A stretch of 64,000 bases of DNA, from contig NZ_AUKG01000002.1 of the NCBI RefSeq assembly GCF_000424625.1, positions 744,001 to 808,000 of the forward strand, read 5' to 3'. Each line of letters starts with the position of its first letter. Within the stretch, counting starts at the first letter, position 1. The notes under the pieces were generated by a model, which was not told the DNA's origin, ran no database searches, and worked only from the letters and a program-made list of their open reading frames with translations. This stretch comes from Conexibacter woesei Iso977N. Its GTDB lineage: Bacteria > Actinomycetota > Thermoleophilia > Solirubrobacterales > Solirubrobacteraceae. Of this stretch, positions 24,738 to 32,654 are shown one piece after another. Made by a program: the position numbers and the translations under genes.

Positions 24738-25556
24738 TCAGCGCAGCGCGATCGGTGCGGCGTGCTCGCCGAGCTGGTCCTGCTCGTTGGAGCACCAGTA
24801 GGTGGTCCGGCCGCCGATCGTCGCGCGCGACATCGGGGCGCCGCAGCGCGGGCAGTGGCCGTCGCGGGTGCGGTGGGGGATGACGTCACCGGTGTGGACG
24901 CCGCCGAGCCTGATCGCCCGGCGGGTGGCCGCGCGGATGTCGCGCCGCAGGCGGTCCAGTTCGTCGTCGGACAGCCCGCCGGCCGCGCGCCGCGGGTCCA
25001 GCTCGGCGCGCCAGAGCGCCTCGTCGGCGAGCAGGTTCCCGACGCCGGCGATCACCGACTGGTCCATGATCCGCGCCTTCAGCGGCGCCTCGCCGTGGCC
25101 GACGCGGTCCCGGAACTCCTGCTTGCCGATCTCCGCCGCGTCCGGGCCGAGCCTCGAGAGGTCCGGGTCCAGGACGGCGCGGCCGAGGCGGCGCTTGTCG
25201 CGCAGGGTCAGGAAGCCGCCGTCGGTGAAGTGCACGGTGAAGCGGTCCCAGACCGGGAGGTGCTTGGCGCCGCCGTCGCGCCAGTAGTCGCCGGCGGCGC
25301 TGTCGTCGATGACGATCCGGCCGGCCATGCCGAGGTGCAGGCCCAGCGTCGGGCCGTCGTCGGTCGTCAGCCACATCGACTTGCCGCGGCGGTGAGCCTC
25401 GGTGAACGTGTGGCCACGCAGCGCGACGTCGATGTCGCCCGGGGCGTGGGGGCGCGACACGTAGGTGTCGTGGTCGTCGACCTCGGCGATCTTGCGGTTC
25501 AGGCCGTGGGCTGCGATCAGCGCGCGGGCGGACTCGACCTCGGGAAGCTCCGGCAT
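24738..25556 (-). CDS. mutM: Formamidopyrimidine-DNA glycosylase family protein
   Basis: The 272-residue protein starts MPELPEVE, giving the catalytic Pro and Glu of Fpg/Nei enzymes, and has the conserved Lys in RRGKSMW, the H2TH region VIAGVGNLLADEALW and a C-terminal zinc finger. The finger reads C-x2-C-x16-C-x2-E: the fourth cysteine is replaced by Glu (YWCSNEQ). It excises oxidised purines and nicks abasic sites. ATG 25556 is fixed by the N-terminal Pro requirement, and a TACTCT box lies 8 bases before it (complement of 25565-25570). Nei-like specificity is possible. Confidence 0.88.
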   Translation of the reverse strand: MPELPEVESARALIAAHGLNRKIAEVDDHDTYVSRPHAPGDIDVALRGHTFTEAHRRGKSMWLTTDDGPTLGLHLGMAGRIVIDDSAAGDYWRDGGAKHLPVWDRFTVHFTDGGFLTLRDKRRLGRAVLDPDLSRLGPDAAEIGKQEFRDRVGHGEAPLKARIMDQSVIAGVGNLLADEALWRAELDPRRAAGGLSDDELDRLRRDIRAATRRAIRLGGVHTGDVIPHRTRDGHCPRCGAPMSRATIGGRTTYWCSNEQDQLGEHAAPIALR

Positions 25557-25589
25557 CGGGTCGCAGAGTAGGAGATGATCCCGTGTGGC

Positions 25590-26333
25590 ATGACCCCGAC
25601 CCTCGTGACGATCCCGATCAGCCACTACTGCGAGAAGGCGCGCTGGGGGCTGGACCGGGCGGGCGTCGAGTACGTCGAGAAGCGCCACCTGCCCGGGCTG
25701 CATCGCGCGGCGGTCCGGCACGCGGGCGGCGGGCTGACCGCGCCGGTGATGGTGCTGGACGACGGCAGCGTGATCCCGGAGTCGTCGGAGATCGTGGCGT
25801 GGGCCACGGCGCACGGGGCGGACGTGCGGTTCTGCGAGGAGTCGTGCGCGCTCGCCGCGGACTTCGACACGCGCCTCGGTCCCGCGACGCGGCTGTGGGT
25901 CTACTACATGATGTTCGACCACCCGCAGCTGACCGAGCAGCCGATGACCGACGGCGTCCCCGGCTGGCAGCGCTTCGGGTTCCACTACGCCAACAGGGCG
26001 CTGGCCTTCGCGATCGCGCAGATCCTGACGATCAACGACGACACGGCGGGAGACGCAGAACGAACGTTCCGCTCCGTCTACGCGGACGTCGACGCGCTGC
26101 TCGCCGATGGCCGCCCGTACCTCGCCGGCAACGCCTTCTCGATCGCCGACCTGACGTTCGCGTCGCTGTCAGCGCCGCTGATCGCGCCGCCCGAGTACGG
26201 CGTTCGCCTCCCCTCGATCGCCTCGCTCCCACCCGGGATGATCCCGGTCGTCGAGGAGCACCGCGAGTCGCCCGCCGGCCGCCACGCCCTGCGCATGTTC
26301 GCGCAGGAGCGCTTCGCGGTCGCGCGCGACTAG
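25590..26333 (+). CDS. Glutathione S-transferase-like protein
   Basis: The 247-residue protein has a thioredoxin-like N-domain (TLVTIPISHYCEKARWGLDRAG, with ISHYCEKARW as the glutathione-site region; then SVIPESSEIVAWA) and an all-helical C-domain with YLAGNAFSIADLTFASLSAP. Actinobacteria usually lack glutathione, so the thiol partner may be mycothiol or none. An in-frame ATG at 25575 exists; I prefer 25590 because it starts the conserved first strand and an AGGAG stands upstream. It is divergent from fpg with 33 bp between starts. Confidence 0.75.
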   Translation: MTPTLVTIPISHYCEKARWGLDRAGVEYVEKRHLPGLHRAAVRHAGGGLTAPVMVLDDGSVIPESSEIVAWATAHGADVRFCEESCALAADFDTRLGPATRLWVYYMMFDHPQLTEQPMTDGVPGWQRFGFHYANRALAFAIAQILTINDDTAGDAERTFRSVYADVDALLADGRPYLAGNAFSIADLTFASLSAPLIAPPEYGVRLPSIASLPPGMIPVVEEHRESPAGRHALRMFAQERFAVARD

Positions 26334-26339
26334 CCGGGC

Positions 26340-26714
26340 TCAGTCGGGCTTGATCACCGACAGGACGTTGCCGCCCGGGTCCTTGAACCAGGCGATGTCG
26401 GGGCCGTGGCCGCGCATGACGCCGTCGTCGTCCTGGGGCATGCCGTCGTAGCGCTCGAAGGTCACGCCGCGCTGCGTGAGTTCCCTCACGGCCGCGCCGA
26501 CGTCGTCGACCGGGAAGTTGAGGATCGTGAAGTCCGCCGGGACGTGGCCGGGCTTCGGGTACGCGATCGTCGGTCGCCTGCCACCCTCGAGCAGGAGCGT
26601 CAGGATCCCGTTGTCGACCCTCGTCTCGATCCCGAGCTGGTCGCCGTAGAACCTCTGGGCCGCCTCGACATCGGGAACGGAGAAGCCGCTGAACGCCTTG
26701 GTGTCCTTGAACAT
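26340..26714 (-). CDS. VOC-family (glyoxalase/bleomycin-resistance fold) protein
   Basis: This is a 124-residue single-domain protein with two beta-alpha-beta-beta-beta modules: FSGFSVPDVEAAQRFYGDQL at the start and DIAWFKDPGGNVLSVIKPD at the end, the classic vicinal-oxygen-chelate end motif. Metal ligands typical of active members are only partly obvious (a His is not seen in the first strand), so it may be a binding protein. The frame is open upstream, but ATG 26714 gives the family N-terminus. It is convergent with the GST gene, 6 bp apart. Confidence 0.8.
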   Translation of the reverse strand: MFKDTKAFSGFSVPDVEAAQRFYGDQLGIETRVDNGILTLLLEGGRRPTIAYPKPGHVPADFTILNFPVDDVGAAVRELTQRGVTFERYDGMPQDDDGVMRGHGPDIAWFKDPGGNVLSVIKPD

Positions 26715-26792
26715 GCACCTAGGACTCTGCACGCCGCCCGGACTCATCGGTGGACTGTTAGGGCCACGCCGTCCGCGGGCAGACCCCGGACC

Positions 26793-27158
26793 GTGAGCAG
26801 CTACGGCGAACCCTCCTCGTTCCTGCAGGCCGCGTCCGGCATCGACGTCATCAGCGCCGACGGCGAGCGCGTCGGCGCGCTCAAGCACGTCCTCGCCGAC
26901 GAGCAGACCGCGATCTTCGACGGCATCGTCATCGACGTCAGGACCGGCCCCGGCGGCCACCGCTTCGTGGACGCGCCCCAGGTCGCGGAGTTCTTCGAGC
27001 AGGCGGTCGTGCTCACGATCCCGGCCGCCGACGTCGCCACGCTGCCCGAACCCTCGGCCAACCCCGGCACGATCACCAGCCACGGCGCCGAGGACTCCGA
27101 CTCACCGCTGACCGCCAAGCTGCGCCGCGCCTGGGACAGGATCGCCGGCAACTACTGA
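26793..27158 (+). CDS. PRC-barrel domain protein
   Basis: This 121-residue protein has a PRC-barrel (about 14-80: GIDVISADGERVGALKHVLAD, then IFDGIVIDVRTGPGGHRFVDA) and a short charged C-terminal tail. PRC barrels occur in photosynthetic reaction centre H subunits and in RNA-processing or stress proteins; this one has no other domain. GTG start at 26793. The last 113 bp (27044-27156) are duplicated at 28979-29098 beyond a small island. The downstream copy has a 7-bp insertion that breaks the frame, so only this copy can be translated. Confidence 0.75.
   Translation: MSSYGEPSSFLQAASGIDVISADGERVGALKHVLADEQTAIFDGIVIDVRTGPGGHRFVDAPQVAEFFEQAVVLTIPAADVATLPEPSANPGTITSHGAEDSDSPLTAKLRRAWDRIAGNY
27044..27156 (+). 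repeat. Direct repeat, left copy (PRC gene 3' end)
   Basis: This 113-bp segment forms the end of the PRC-barrel gene, up to the first base of its stop codon. It recurs at 28979-29098 in the same orientation, differing only by a 7-bp tandem insertion (CTGACCG) and one substitution. The pair brackets the HTH-ImmA/DUF4411 island. Confidence 0.9.
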
Positions 27159-27256
27159 CATCGAGCGCCGTGGCGCGCGGGGTGCCGCGCCGAACCGAAT
27201 CGGAGGCGCAGGGAGGAGACTTCTGATCGGTCCCGTACTCTGACGGACTCTCACGT

Positions 27257-28420
27257 ATGGCCCGCACTCCACCCGCAACCGTCGCGCCCGCCTTACTCAC
27301 TTGGGCCCGCGAGAGCATCGGACTTTCGATCGATGAAGCCGCGCACAGGGCTGCGGTGACTCTTGAGCGCGTGCAGTCGTGGGAAGACGGGGAGGCGTCG
27401 CCGACGGTCGCTCAACTCCGTACGCTCGCCAAGATATACAAGCGGCCGCTTGCGGTCTTCTTCTTGTCGGAGCCGCCTCACGGGTTTCTACCGCTGCACG
27501 ACTATCGGCGCGTGCCGGGTGCGGGTCCGAAGGGATGGTCTCCGAACCTACGACTGGCTCTGCGCCGCGCAGAACGCCAGCAGCAGGCTGTGTCGGAATT
27601 GCGGGTGCTCCTCGGTGAGCCCGCGCCCAGACTTCCGGTTGTGCACGCTGACATGACGGACGCCGAGCGCTTCGCGAAAGAGGCTCGCGCGATTCTCGGC
27701 GTGCCGATCGGAGAACAATTCTCCTGGCGCGATCAGTACAGGGCACTCGCCGGTTGGACAGCTGCGCTCGAAGCGGTGGGCGTCCTGGTTCTCCAGACGA
27801 GCGGGATCGAGACCGACGAGATGCGCGGGTTCTCGATTTCCGATCCCGTGATCCCAGTCGTGGTGCTGAACGGTGCCGATGCGCCGCGTGGACGCATTTT
27901 CACCGCACTTCACGAGTGGGCACATCTTCTTCTCAACGCGGCAGGAGTGTGTGACCTCCATGATCACGGCGACGGCACGGACGATCATGTCGAGCGTTTC
28001 TGCAACGAAGTGGCCGCGGCGATCCTCATGCCATCCGATGTCTTCGTTGTCGACTCGGCGGTCAGGTCTGTGCTCGGAGCCCCCGAGGTCCCGGAGCACG
28101 TCATCGCTCACCTCGCGGCGGAGTACTCCGTGAGTCGAGAGGCGGTCGTCCGGCGGCTCCTCACGCTCGGGGCTGGATCATGGGACTTCTACATGCACAA
28201 GCGCGTCGAATATCGCGAGGCCTACATGAAGAAGCGCGCAGAGGACGACGGATATGCACCGTTCCACCGTGTGCGTGTGCGGGACCTCGGCAAGGCGTAC
28301 GTGAGGCTTGTCCTAGAGGCATACCACGGCGATCGCATCAACGTGTCGGACGTGTCCGACTACCTCGGCGTTCGCCTCAAGCACCTCCCGAACATCGAGC
28401 GCGAAGCCCTGACCAATTAG
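27257..28420 (+). CDS. XRE HTH - ImmA/IrrE metallopeptidase fusion protein
   Basis: The 387-residue protein has an N-terminal XRE-type helix-turn-helix (about 10-65: LSIDEAAHRAAVTLERVQSW) and an ImmA/IrrE zinc-peptidase domain with HEWAH (His219-Glu220, His223). The usual downstream helix ERFCNEVAAAILMPSDVF carries the third ligand, and a C-terminal extension (about 300-387) follows. Fusions of this type often repress or activate a linked operon and cleave a regulator, as in ImmA/ImmR-controlled elements. A TACTCT box lies in the leader. The stop is followed 6 bp later by the DUF4411 start, so the two form an operon. Lower GC than the surroundings indicates acquisition. Confidence 0.85.
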   Translation: MARTPPATVAPALLTWARESIGLSIDEAAHRAAVTLERVQSWEDGEASPTVAQLRTLAKIYKRPLAVFFLSEPPHGFLPLHDYRRVPGAGPKGWSPNLRLALRRAERQQQAVSELRVLLGEPAPRLPVVHADMTDAERFAKEARAILGVPIGEQFSWRDQYRALAGWTAALEAVGVLVLQTSGIETDEMRGFSISDPVIPVVVLNGADAPRGRIFTALHEWAHLLLNAAGVCDLHDHGDGTDDHVERFCNEVAAAILMPSDVFVVDSAVRSVLGAPEVPEHVIAHLAAEYSVSREAVVRRLLTLGAGSWDFYMHKRVEYREAYMKKRAEDDGYAPFHRVRVRDLGKAYVRLVLEAYHGDRINVSDVSDYLGVRLKHLPNIEREALTN

Positions 28421-28426
28421 GTCTCC

Positions 28427-28885
28427 GTGCCGTTCTGTCTTGACACGAGCTTCCTCGTCGGCGCGTGGGTGCGGAACTATCCGCCCGACGTGTTCCCTGG
28501 GCTGTGGGACGCGCTCGACGAACTGATCGAGGCAGAAGAGATCATTTGCCCCGACGAGGTGCTCGTGGAGCTTGGCGCCAAGGAAGACGAGCTGCACGCT
28601 TGGGCGGAAGCGCGGCCGAAGTTGTTCGTGCCCCTCGACCACGCGCAGATGGAAGCGACCACCGCGATCTTGAAGGACTTTCCTCGTCTCGTCGGCGAGC
28701 TTGCGGACCGAAACCGGGCGGACCCCTTCGTCATCGCACTTGCCGTGGTTCGCGGGCACACGGTGGTGACCGAAGAGCGCGGTGGGTCTGAGAGGCGTCC
28801 AAAGATCCCGTTCGTGTGTGCCGAGATGGAGATCAAGTGCATGAACACCTTGGAGTTCATCCGGTCCCAGAGGCTGTCGTTCTAG
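28427..28885 (+). CDS. DUF4411 / PIN-like protein, probable toxin partner
   Basis: This 152-residue protein starts CLDTSFLVGAWVRNYPPDVF, and acidic positions are arranged as in PIN-fold nucleases (Asp6, Glu48, Asp99 within ADPFVIALA, and Glu116 after VVTEE). DUF4411 proteins are usually found directly after HTH-ImmA genes, as here, and are thought to be the effector of a toxin-antitoxin-like pair; nuclease activity is inferred from the fold. GTG start at 28427, 6 bp behind the upstream stop. Composition is lower in GC than the chromosome around it. Confidence 0.75.
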   Translation: MPFCLDTSFLVGAWVRNYPPDVFPGLWDALDELIEAEEIICPDEVLVELGAKEDELHAWAEARPKLFVPLDHAQMEATTAILKDFPRLVGELADRNRADPFVIALAVVRGHTVVTEERGGSERRPKIPFVCAEMEIKCMNTLEFIRSQRLSF

Positions 28886-28978
28886 CCAGCTGAGCTGCAT
28901 CAGCCGGTGTTCGGGAGGAGGATCGTGAGCGATACCTCTGCGACCACCCGCTTCTGCAGAGAGAAGCCGGGCGTAGGC

Positions 28979-29098
28979 GCCCGAACCCTCGGCCAACCCC
29001 GGCACGATCACCAGCCACGGCGCCGAGGACTCCGACTCACCGCTGACCGCTGACCGCCAAGCTCCGCCGCGCCTGGGACAGGATCGCCGGCAACTACT
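28979..29098 (+). repeat. Direct repeat, right copy (decayed PRC gene end)
   Basis: This is a 120-bp copy of 27044-27156. A tandem CTGACCG duplication near 29046 and one G-to-C change disrupt the reading frame. It is followed directly by a strong hairpin, probably the original terminator of the PRC gene. Confidence 0.9.
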
Positions 29099-29110
29099 AG
29101 CGGAACGAGA

Positions 29111-29134
29111 AGGGGCGGCCCGGAGGCCGCCCCT
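29111..29134. terminator. Hairpin terminator, bidirectional
   Basis: A perfect 10-bp stem AGGGGCGGCC/GGCCGCCCCT has a CGGA tetraloop. It sits between the displaced PRC gene end and the convergent ferredoxin gene ending at 29145. No T-run follows. Confidence 0.65.
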
Positions 29135-29144
29135 GTCACACCAA

Positions 29145-29387
29145 CTAGGCCAGCGAGGCCTCGTTGTCGTACAACTTCAGCACCCTCACCTGTTCCGGCG
29201 AGGTCGCGTCGATGCAGAGCCTGCAGAGGACGCACTCGTCGACGTTGCCCTCGACGATCTGGACGGTGCCGTCGGCGTCGCCGTAGATGTCGACGGGGCA
29301 GACCTCGCGGAGCTTGGCGGCGACCGCCGCGTCCCCGACGATCGCGTCGTCGACCTCGATCCCGATGAACGTTCCGTCGACTCTCAT
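29145..29387 (-). CDS. FixX-like 4Fe-4S ferredoxin
   Basis: The 80-residue protein has Cys30 in VCPVDIYG and a C-x2-C-x2-C set (Cys52, 55, 58) in DECVLCRLCID. This is the arrangement of FixX and of the ferredoxin domain of ETF:quinone oxidoreductase, which bind one 4Fe-4S cluster. Its ATG overlaps the sucD stop by 4 bp, so it is the last gene of the lyase-sucC-sucD operon and is translationally coupled. A partner for ETF or a 2-oxoacid:ferredoxin enzyme is possible, but neither gene is in the window. Confidence 0.75.
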   Translation of the reverse strand: MRVDGTFIGIEVDDAIVGDAAVAAKLREVCPVDIYGDADGTVQIVEGNVDECVLCRLCIDATSPEQVRVLKLYDNEASLA

Positions 29388-30307
29388 GCTGCGCTCCTCT
29401 CGGCCAGCTTGCGCTTCATGATCTCCGGGATCTCGGAGATCTCCTCTGCGACCGTGATCCCGGCCTCGGCGAGACGGGCGATCTTCTCGGTCGCCGTGTC
29501 CTCCTTGCCCTCCACGATCGTGCCCGCGTGCCCGAAGGACATGCCCGGCATCTCGTCCATGAACCGGCCGGCCATGAACGCCACGATCGGCAGGCGCGAG
29601 TTGTTCTCGGTCACCCACCGCGCCAGCTCGGCCTCCATGCGGCCGCCCGGCTCGGTGTAGATGACGATGCCCTCGGTCTCCTCGTCGGCCTCGAACAGCG
29701 GCATCAGCTCCGCGTACGTGGAGCCGATGATCGCGTCGCCGCCGATCGAGACGGCGGTGGAGATCCCGAGGCCCGCGGCGGACAGCGTCGACGACATCTC
29801 GGTCGTCATGCCGCCGGAGCGCGAGATCACGCCGATCGAGCCCTTCTTGTAGGACTTGGCCGCGTCCTTGGCGGGACCGCCGATGCCGCCCATCTTGATG
29901 ACGTCGGGGACGATGATCCCGAGGCAGTTCGGGCCGATGATCCGCGCGCCGCGCAGGTTGGCCAGCTCGACCATCTGCGCGACGTCACGGCGCGGGATCC
30001 GCTCCGTGACGATCACGATGATCTTGATGCCGTTCTCGATCGCCTCGAAGACGGCGTCCTTGGTGAACGCCGGCGGGACCGTGACGACCGAGCCGTCGAT
30101 CGGCGACCCGTGGTGGGCGACCGCCTGGGCGACCGTGTCGAACACCGGGACCCCGTGGACCTCGCGGCCCAGGCGGCCCGGCGTCACGCCGCCGACGACC
30201 TTGGCGCCCGTGCCGTAGTCGAGGCACTCGCGCGTCAGGTTCACGGCCTCGCGGCCCGTGATGCCCTGGACGATGAACGTCGTGTCCGCATCAACCAAGA
30301 TCGACAT
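29384..30307 (-). CDS. sucD: Succinyl-CoA synthetase (or malate-CoA ligase) alpha subunit
   Basis: This 307-residue subunit has an N-terminal CoA-binding Rossmann domain (FIVQGITGREAVNLTRECL, GGVTPGRLG) and a ligase domain with the phosphohistidine loop MSFGHAGTIVEGKEDTA. It works with SucC to interconvert succinate, CoA and NTP with succinyl-CoA. It is adjacent to sucC (stop and start touching) and coupled to a ferredoxin. Because the operon begins with a malyl/citramalyl-CoA lyase, activation of another dicarboxylate such as malate, itaconate or citramalate is a real alternative (inference). Confidence 0.88.
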   Translation of the reverse strand: MSILVDADTTFIVQGITGREAVNLTRECLDYGTGAKVVGGVTPGRLGREVHGVPVFDTVAQAVAHHGSPIDGSVVTVPPAFTKDAVFEAIENGIKIIVIVTERIPRRDVAQMVELANLRGARIIGPNCLGIIVPDVIKMGGIGGPAKDAAKSYKKGSIGVISRSGGMTTEMSSTLSAAGLGISTAVSIGGDAIIGSTYAELMPLFEADEETEGIVIYTEPGGRMEAELARWVTENNSRLPIVAFMAGRFMDEMPGMSFGHAGTIVEGKEDTATEKIARLAEAGITVAEEISEIPEIMKRKLAERSAA

Positions 30308-31519
30308 CTACGCAGTAGCTCCCTGGATCTTGGCGACGGCACGCGACGCGGCCTCGTGCAGCGAGACCGAGCGGTCCGCGTACTCGACGCCGTACTTCTC
30401 GAGGATCTTGAAGCCCTCTTCCTCCCACGCGCCCGGGATCCGGAAGATCGCGATCTTCTCGCTCGGGTCCATCCCGAGCTCCAGGCACGCGGCGATCACG
30501 CCGCGGGCGACGATGTCCACGCGCGTGTTGGACACGATCGACATCATCACGGCGATCTTGTCGACGCCCGGCTTCGTCAACACCAACTTGGCGAGGCCCT
30601 TGGCCTTGGCGACCGACGGGTTGCCGCCGATCTCGCAGTAGTTGGCGGGGTCGCCGCCGTACTTGCGGACCGCGTCGAACAGCGTCAGCGATCCGCCACC
30701 GGCACCGATCACCAACCCCAAGTTCCCGTCGAACTCGGTGACGTTGCCCGCCACGCCGCGGTGGTCCTGGGAGTCGACGGCCTCGCCGGCCAGCTCGAAC
30801 TCCGTGGGCTCGCGCGCCTCACGCGTCTCGTCGTCGCCGACGCCCAGGTCCTTCAACAGGGCCTTGTGGCGCCCGCGGGCCTCGTTCTCCATGTCCATGT
30901 GGGCATCGAGAGCGACGAACGACCCGTCGGCCATGCGCGCCAGCGGGTTGATCTCCGCCAGCGTCATGTCGTTCTCGACGAACAGCTTCGCGAGCTTCGT
31001 CAGGATCGGGACGAGCTTGTTCAGGGCGGAGCCGGTCACGCCGGTGGAGGCGATGACCTCCTTCGCCTCGAAGTCGCCGAAGGGCAGGATGTTCGAGAAG
31101 TGACGACGCCCGACCTTGTCGGGCTGCTCCTCGGCGACCTGCTCGATGTCGATGCCGCCGACGGGCGAGAAGATCATCACCGGCTGCTTGCGCGTGCCGT
31201 CCCAGACGACGCCGGCGTAGTACTCCTGCTCGAACTCGGCCTTCGGATCGACGAGGATGCCTCGCGGCATGTGCCCGTTGATCTCCAGCTGGAGGATGTC
31301 CCGGGCGTGGGCCTCGGCCTCCTCCGGGGTGTCGGCGAACTTCACGCCGCCGGCCTTCATGCGGCCGCCGGACAGCACCTGCGACTTGATCACGGTGCTG
31401 CCGCCGATGCGCGCGGCGATCTCCTTCGCCTCCTGCGCGTCGGTCGTGAAGCCGTAGTCGGTGACGGGGATCCCGGCGCGCTTCACGATCGCGCGGGCCT
31501 CATATTCGAAGAATCTCAA
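30308..31519 (-). CDS. sucC: Succinyl-CoA synthetase (or malate-CoA ligase) beta subunit
   Basis: The 403-residue subunit combines an ATP-grasp domain (MRFFEYEARAIVKRAGIPV at the start, KSQVLSGGRMKAGGV, AEINPLARMADGSFVALDAH near the nucleotide and metal site) with a C-terminal ligase domain (NPSVAKAKGLAKLVL). The start is TTG, preceded by GGAGG about 9 bases upstream. It lies 57 bp downstream of the CoA-ester lyase on the same strand and directly before sucD. The specificity for succinate versus malate cannot be read by eye. Confidence 0.87.
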   Translation of the reverse strand: MRFFEYEARAIVKRAGIPVTDYGFTTDAQEAKEIAARIGGSTVIKSQVLSGGRMKAGGVKFADTPEEAEAHARDILQLEINGHMPRGILVDPKAEFEQEYYAGVVWDGTRKQPVMIFSPVGGIDIEQVAEEQPDKVGRRHFSNILPFGDFEAKEVIASTGVTGSALNKLVPILTKLAKLFVENDMTLAEINPLARMADGSFVALDAHMDMENEARGRHKALLKDLGVGDDETREAREPTEFELAGEAVDSQDHRGVAGNVTEFDGNLGLVIGAGGGSLTLFDAVRKYGGDPANYCEIGGNPSVAKAKGLAKLVLTKPGVDKIAVMMSIVSNTRVDIVARGVIAACLELGMDPSEKIAIFRIPGAWEEEGFKILEKYGVEYADRSVSLHEAASRAVAKIQGATA

Positions 31520-31576
31520 GGGTTGGTGCCTCCGGTCAGGGGGAGGGTGAGAAAACGGCGCGGGAGCCTATACGGC

Positions 31577-32626
31577 TTAGAAGCCGTAGGCCTCGGCCAG
31601 TTCGGGGTCCTTGGAAGCGAGCTGCTCCGCGAGGTCGACCATGACCTTGCACTGCTTCCAAGTCGCGTCGTCCTGCATCTTGCCGTCGATCATGTGCACG
31701 CCACGACCGTCCGGGATGGCCTCGATCACCTTCCTGGCGAACTTGACCTCGTCCGGATCCGGCGAGAAGACCTTCTTGGCGATGTCGATCTGCACCGGGT
31801 GCAGCGACCACGCGCCGACACAGCCGAGCAGGAACGCCGAGCGGAACTGCGCCTCGCAGGCGACCGTGTCCTTGATGTCGCCGAACGGGCCATAGAACGG
31901 CAGGATCCCGTTCGAGGTGCAGGCGTCGACCATGCGCGCGATCGAGTAGTGCCACGGGTCCTGCTGCGCGGTCACGCGCGGCGCGTCGGGGTTGGCCTGG
32001 TCGATGTCGGAGATCGACACGTAGCCGGGGTGCCCGCCGCCGACGCGCGTCGTCTTCATGCGGCGCGACGCGGCGAGGTCGGCGGGGCCGAAGGACATGC
32101 CCTGCATGCGCGGCGAGGCCTGCGCGATCTCCTCGAGGTGCGCGACGCCCTGCGCGGTCTCCAGGATCGCGTGCACGAGGATCGGCCGCGAGATCTTCGC
32201 GCGCGCCTCGAGCTGGGCCAGCAGGCGGTCGACGTAGTGGATGTCCCACGGGCCCTCGACCTTCGGGACCATGATCACGTCGAGCTTGTCGCCGATCTCG
32301 GTGACGAGCGTCGTCAGGTCGTCGAGGACCCACGGCGACTCCAGCGAGTTGACGCGCGTCCACAGCTGCGTCTCGCCCATGTCGATGGTCTTGCCGACCT
32401 TGACGAGGCCGTCGCGCGCAGCCTCCTTGCGGTCGACCGGGACCGCGTCCTCGAGGTTGCCGAGCACGATGTCCGCCTTGGCGATCGTGTCGGGCAGCTT
32501 GGCCACCATCTTCTCGTTGCTCGCGTCGAAGAAGTGGATCATCCGCGACGGCGGGAACGGGACCTCGCGGAGCGGCTCCGGAGCGCCGACGGCGAGGGGC
32601 TGGAAGAAGTCACGTGGACTGCGCAT
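31577..32626 (-). CDS. Malyl/citramalyl-CoA lyase (HpcH/HpaI, CitE-like)
   Basis: The 349-residue TIM-barrel enzyme starts with [19 protein letters not shown] and GNLEDAVP (metal-contacting Glu/Asp). It also has [39 protein letters not shown] (catalytic Glu) and [14 protein letters not shown], all typical of L-malyl-CoA / beta-methylmalyl-CoA / citramalyl-CoA lyases. These cleave a C4-C5 hydroxyacyl-CoA to acetyl-CoA or propionyl-CoA plus glyoxylate or pyruvate. A TATCTT box (complement of 32633-32638) lies 6 bases before the ATG. It abuts a perfect 16-bp palindrome that also occurs by the MaoC gene. It is first gene of the sucCD operon. Confidence 0.85.
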   Translation of the reverse strand: MRSPRDFFQPLAVGAPEPLREVPFPPSRMIHFFDASNEKMVAKLPDTIAKADIVLGNLEDAVPVDRKEAARDGLVKVGKTIDMGETQLWTRVNSLESPWVLDDLTTLVTEIGDKLDVIMVPKVEGPWDIHYVDRLLAQLEARAKISRPILVHAILETAQGVAHLEEIAQASPRMQGMSFGPADLAASRRMKTTRVGGGHPGYVSISDIDQANPDAPRVTAQQDPWHYSIARMVDACTSNGILPFYGPFGDIKDTVACEAQFRSAFLLGCVGAWSLHPVQIDIAKKVFSPDPDEVKFARKVIEAIPDGRGVHMIDGKMQDDATWKQCKVMVDLAEQLASKDPELAEAYGF

Positions 32627-32638
32627 GGGCGAAAGATA

Positions 32639-32654
32639 TTGACTCGCGAGTCAA
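32639..32654. promoter_or_regulatory. Palindromic operator upstream of lyase operon
   Basis: TTGACTCGCGAGTCAA is a perfect 16-bp palindrome directly abutting the TATCTT box of the lyase gene; a bound protein would occlude RNA polymerase. It also contains the TGA stop (32651-32653) of the protease gene behind it. A near-identical site, TTGACTCGTGAGTCAA, lies within 35918-35945. Confidence 0.7.

Larger units (their letters stand above)
27157..29098. mobile_element. Small genomic island bounded by duplicated gene end
   Basis: About 1.9 kb lies between and includes the right-hand copy of a 113-bp direct repeat. It contains an HTH-ImmA/IrrE gene and a DUF4411 gene whose base composition is visibly lower in GC than the flanks, with AT-richer codons. 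The intact PRC 3' end at the left and a decayed duplicate at the right are the footprint left when an element carrying a copy of its target's end inserts into it. No integrase or transposase gene is present, so the mechanism (integration in trans, loss of integrase, or homologous recombination) is unresolved. Confidence 0.7.
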
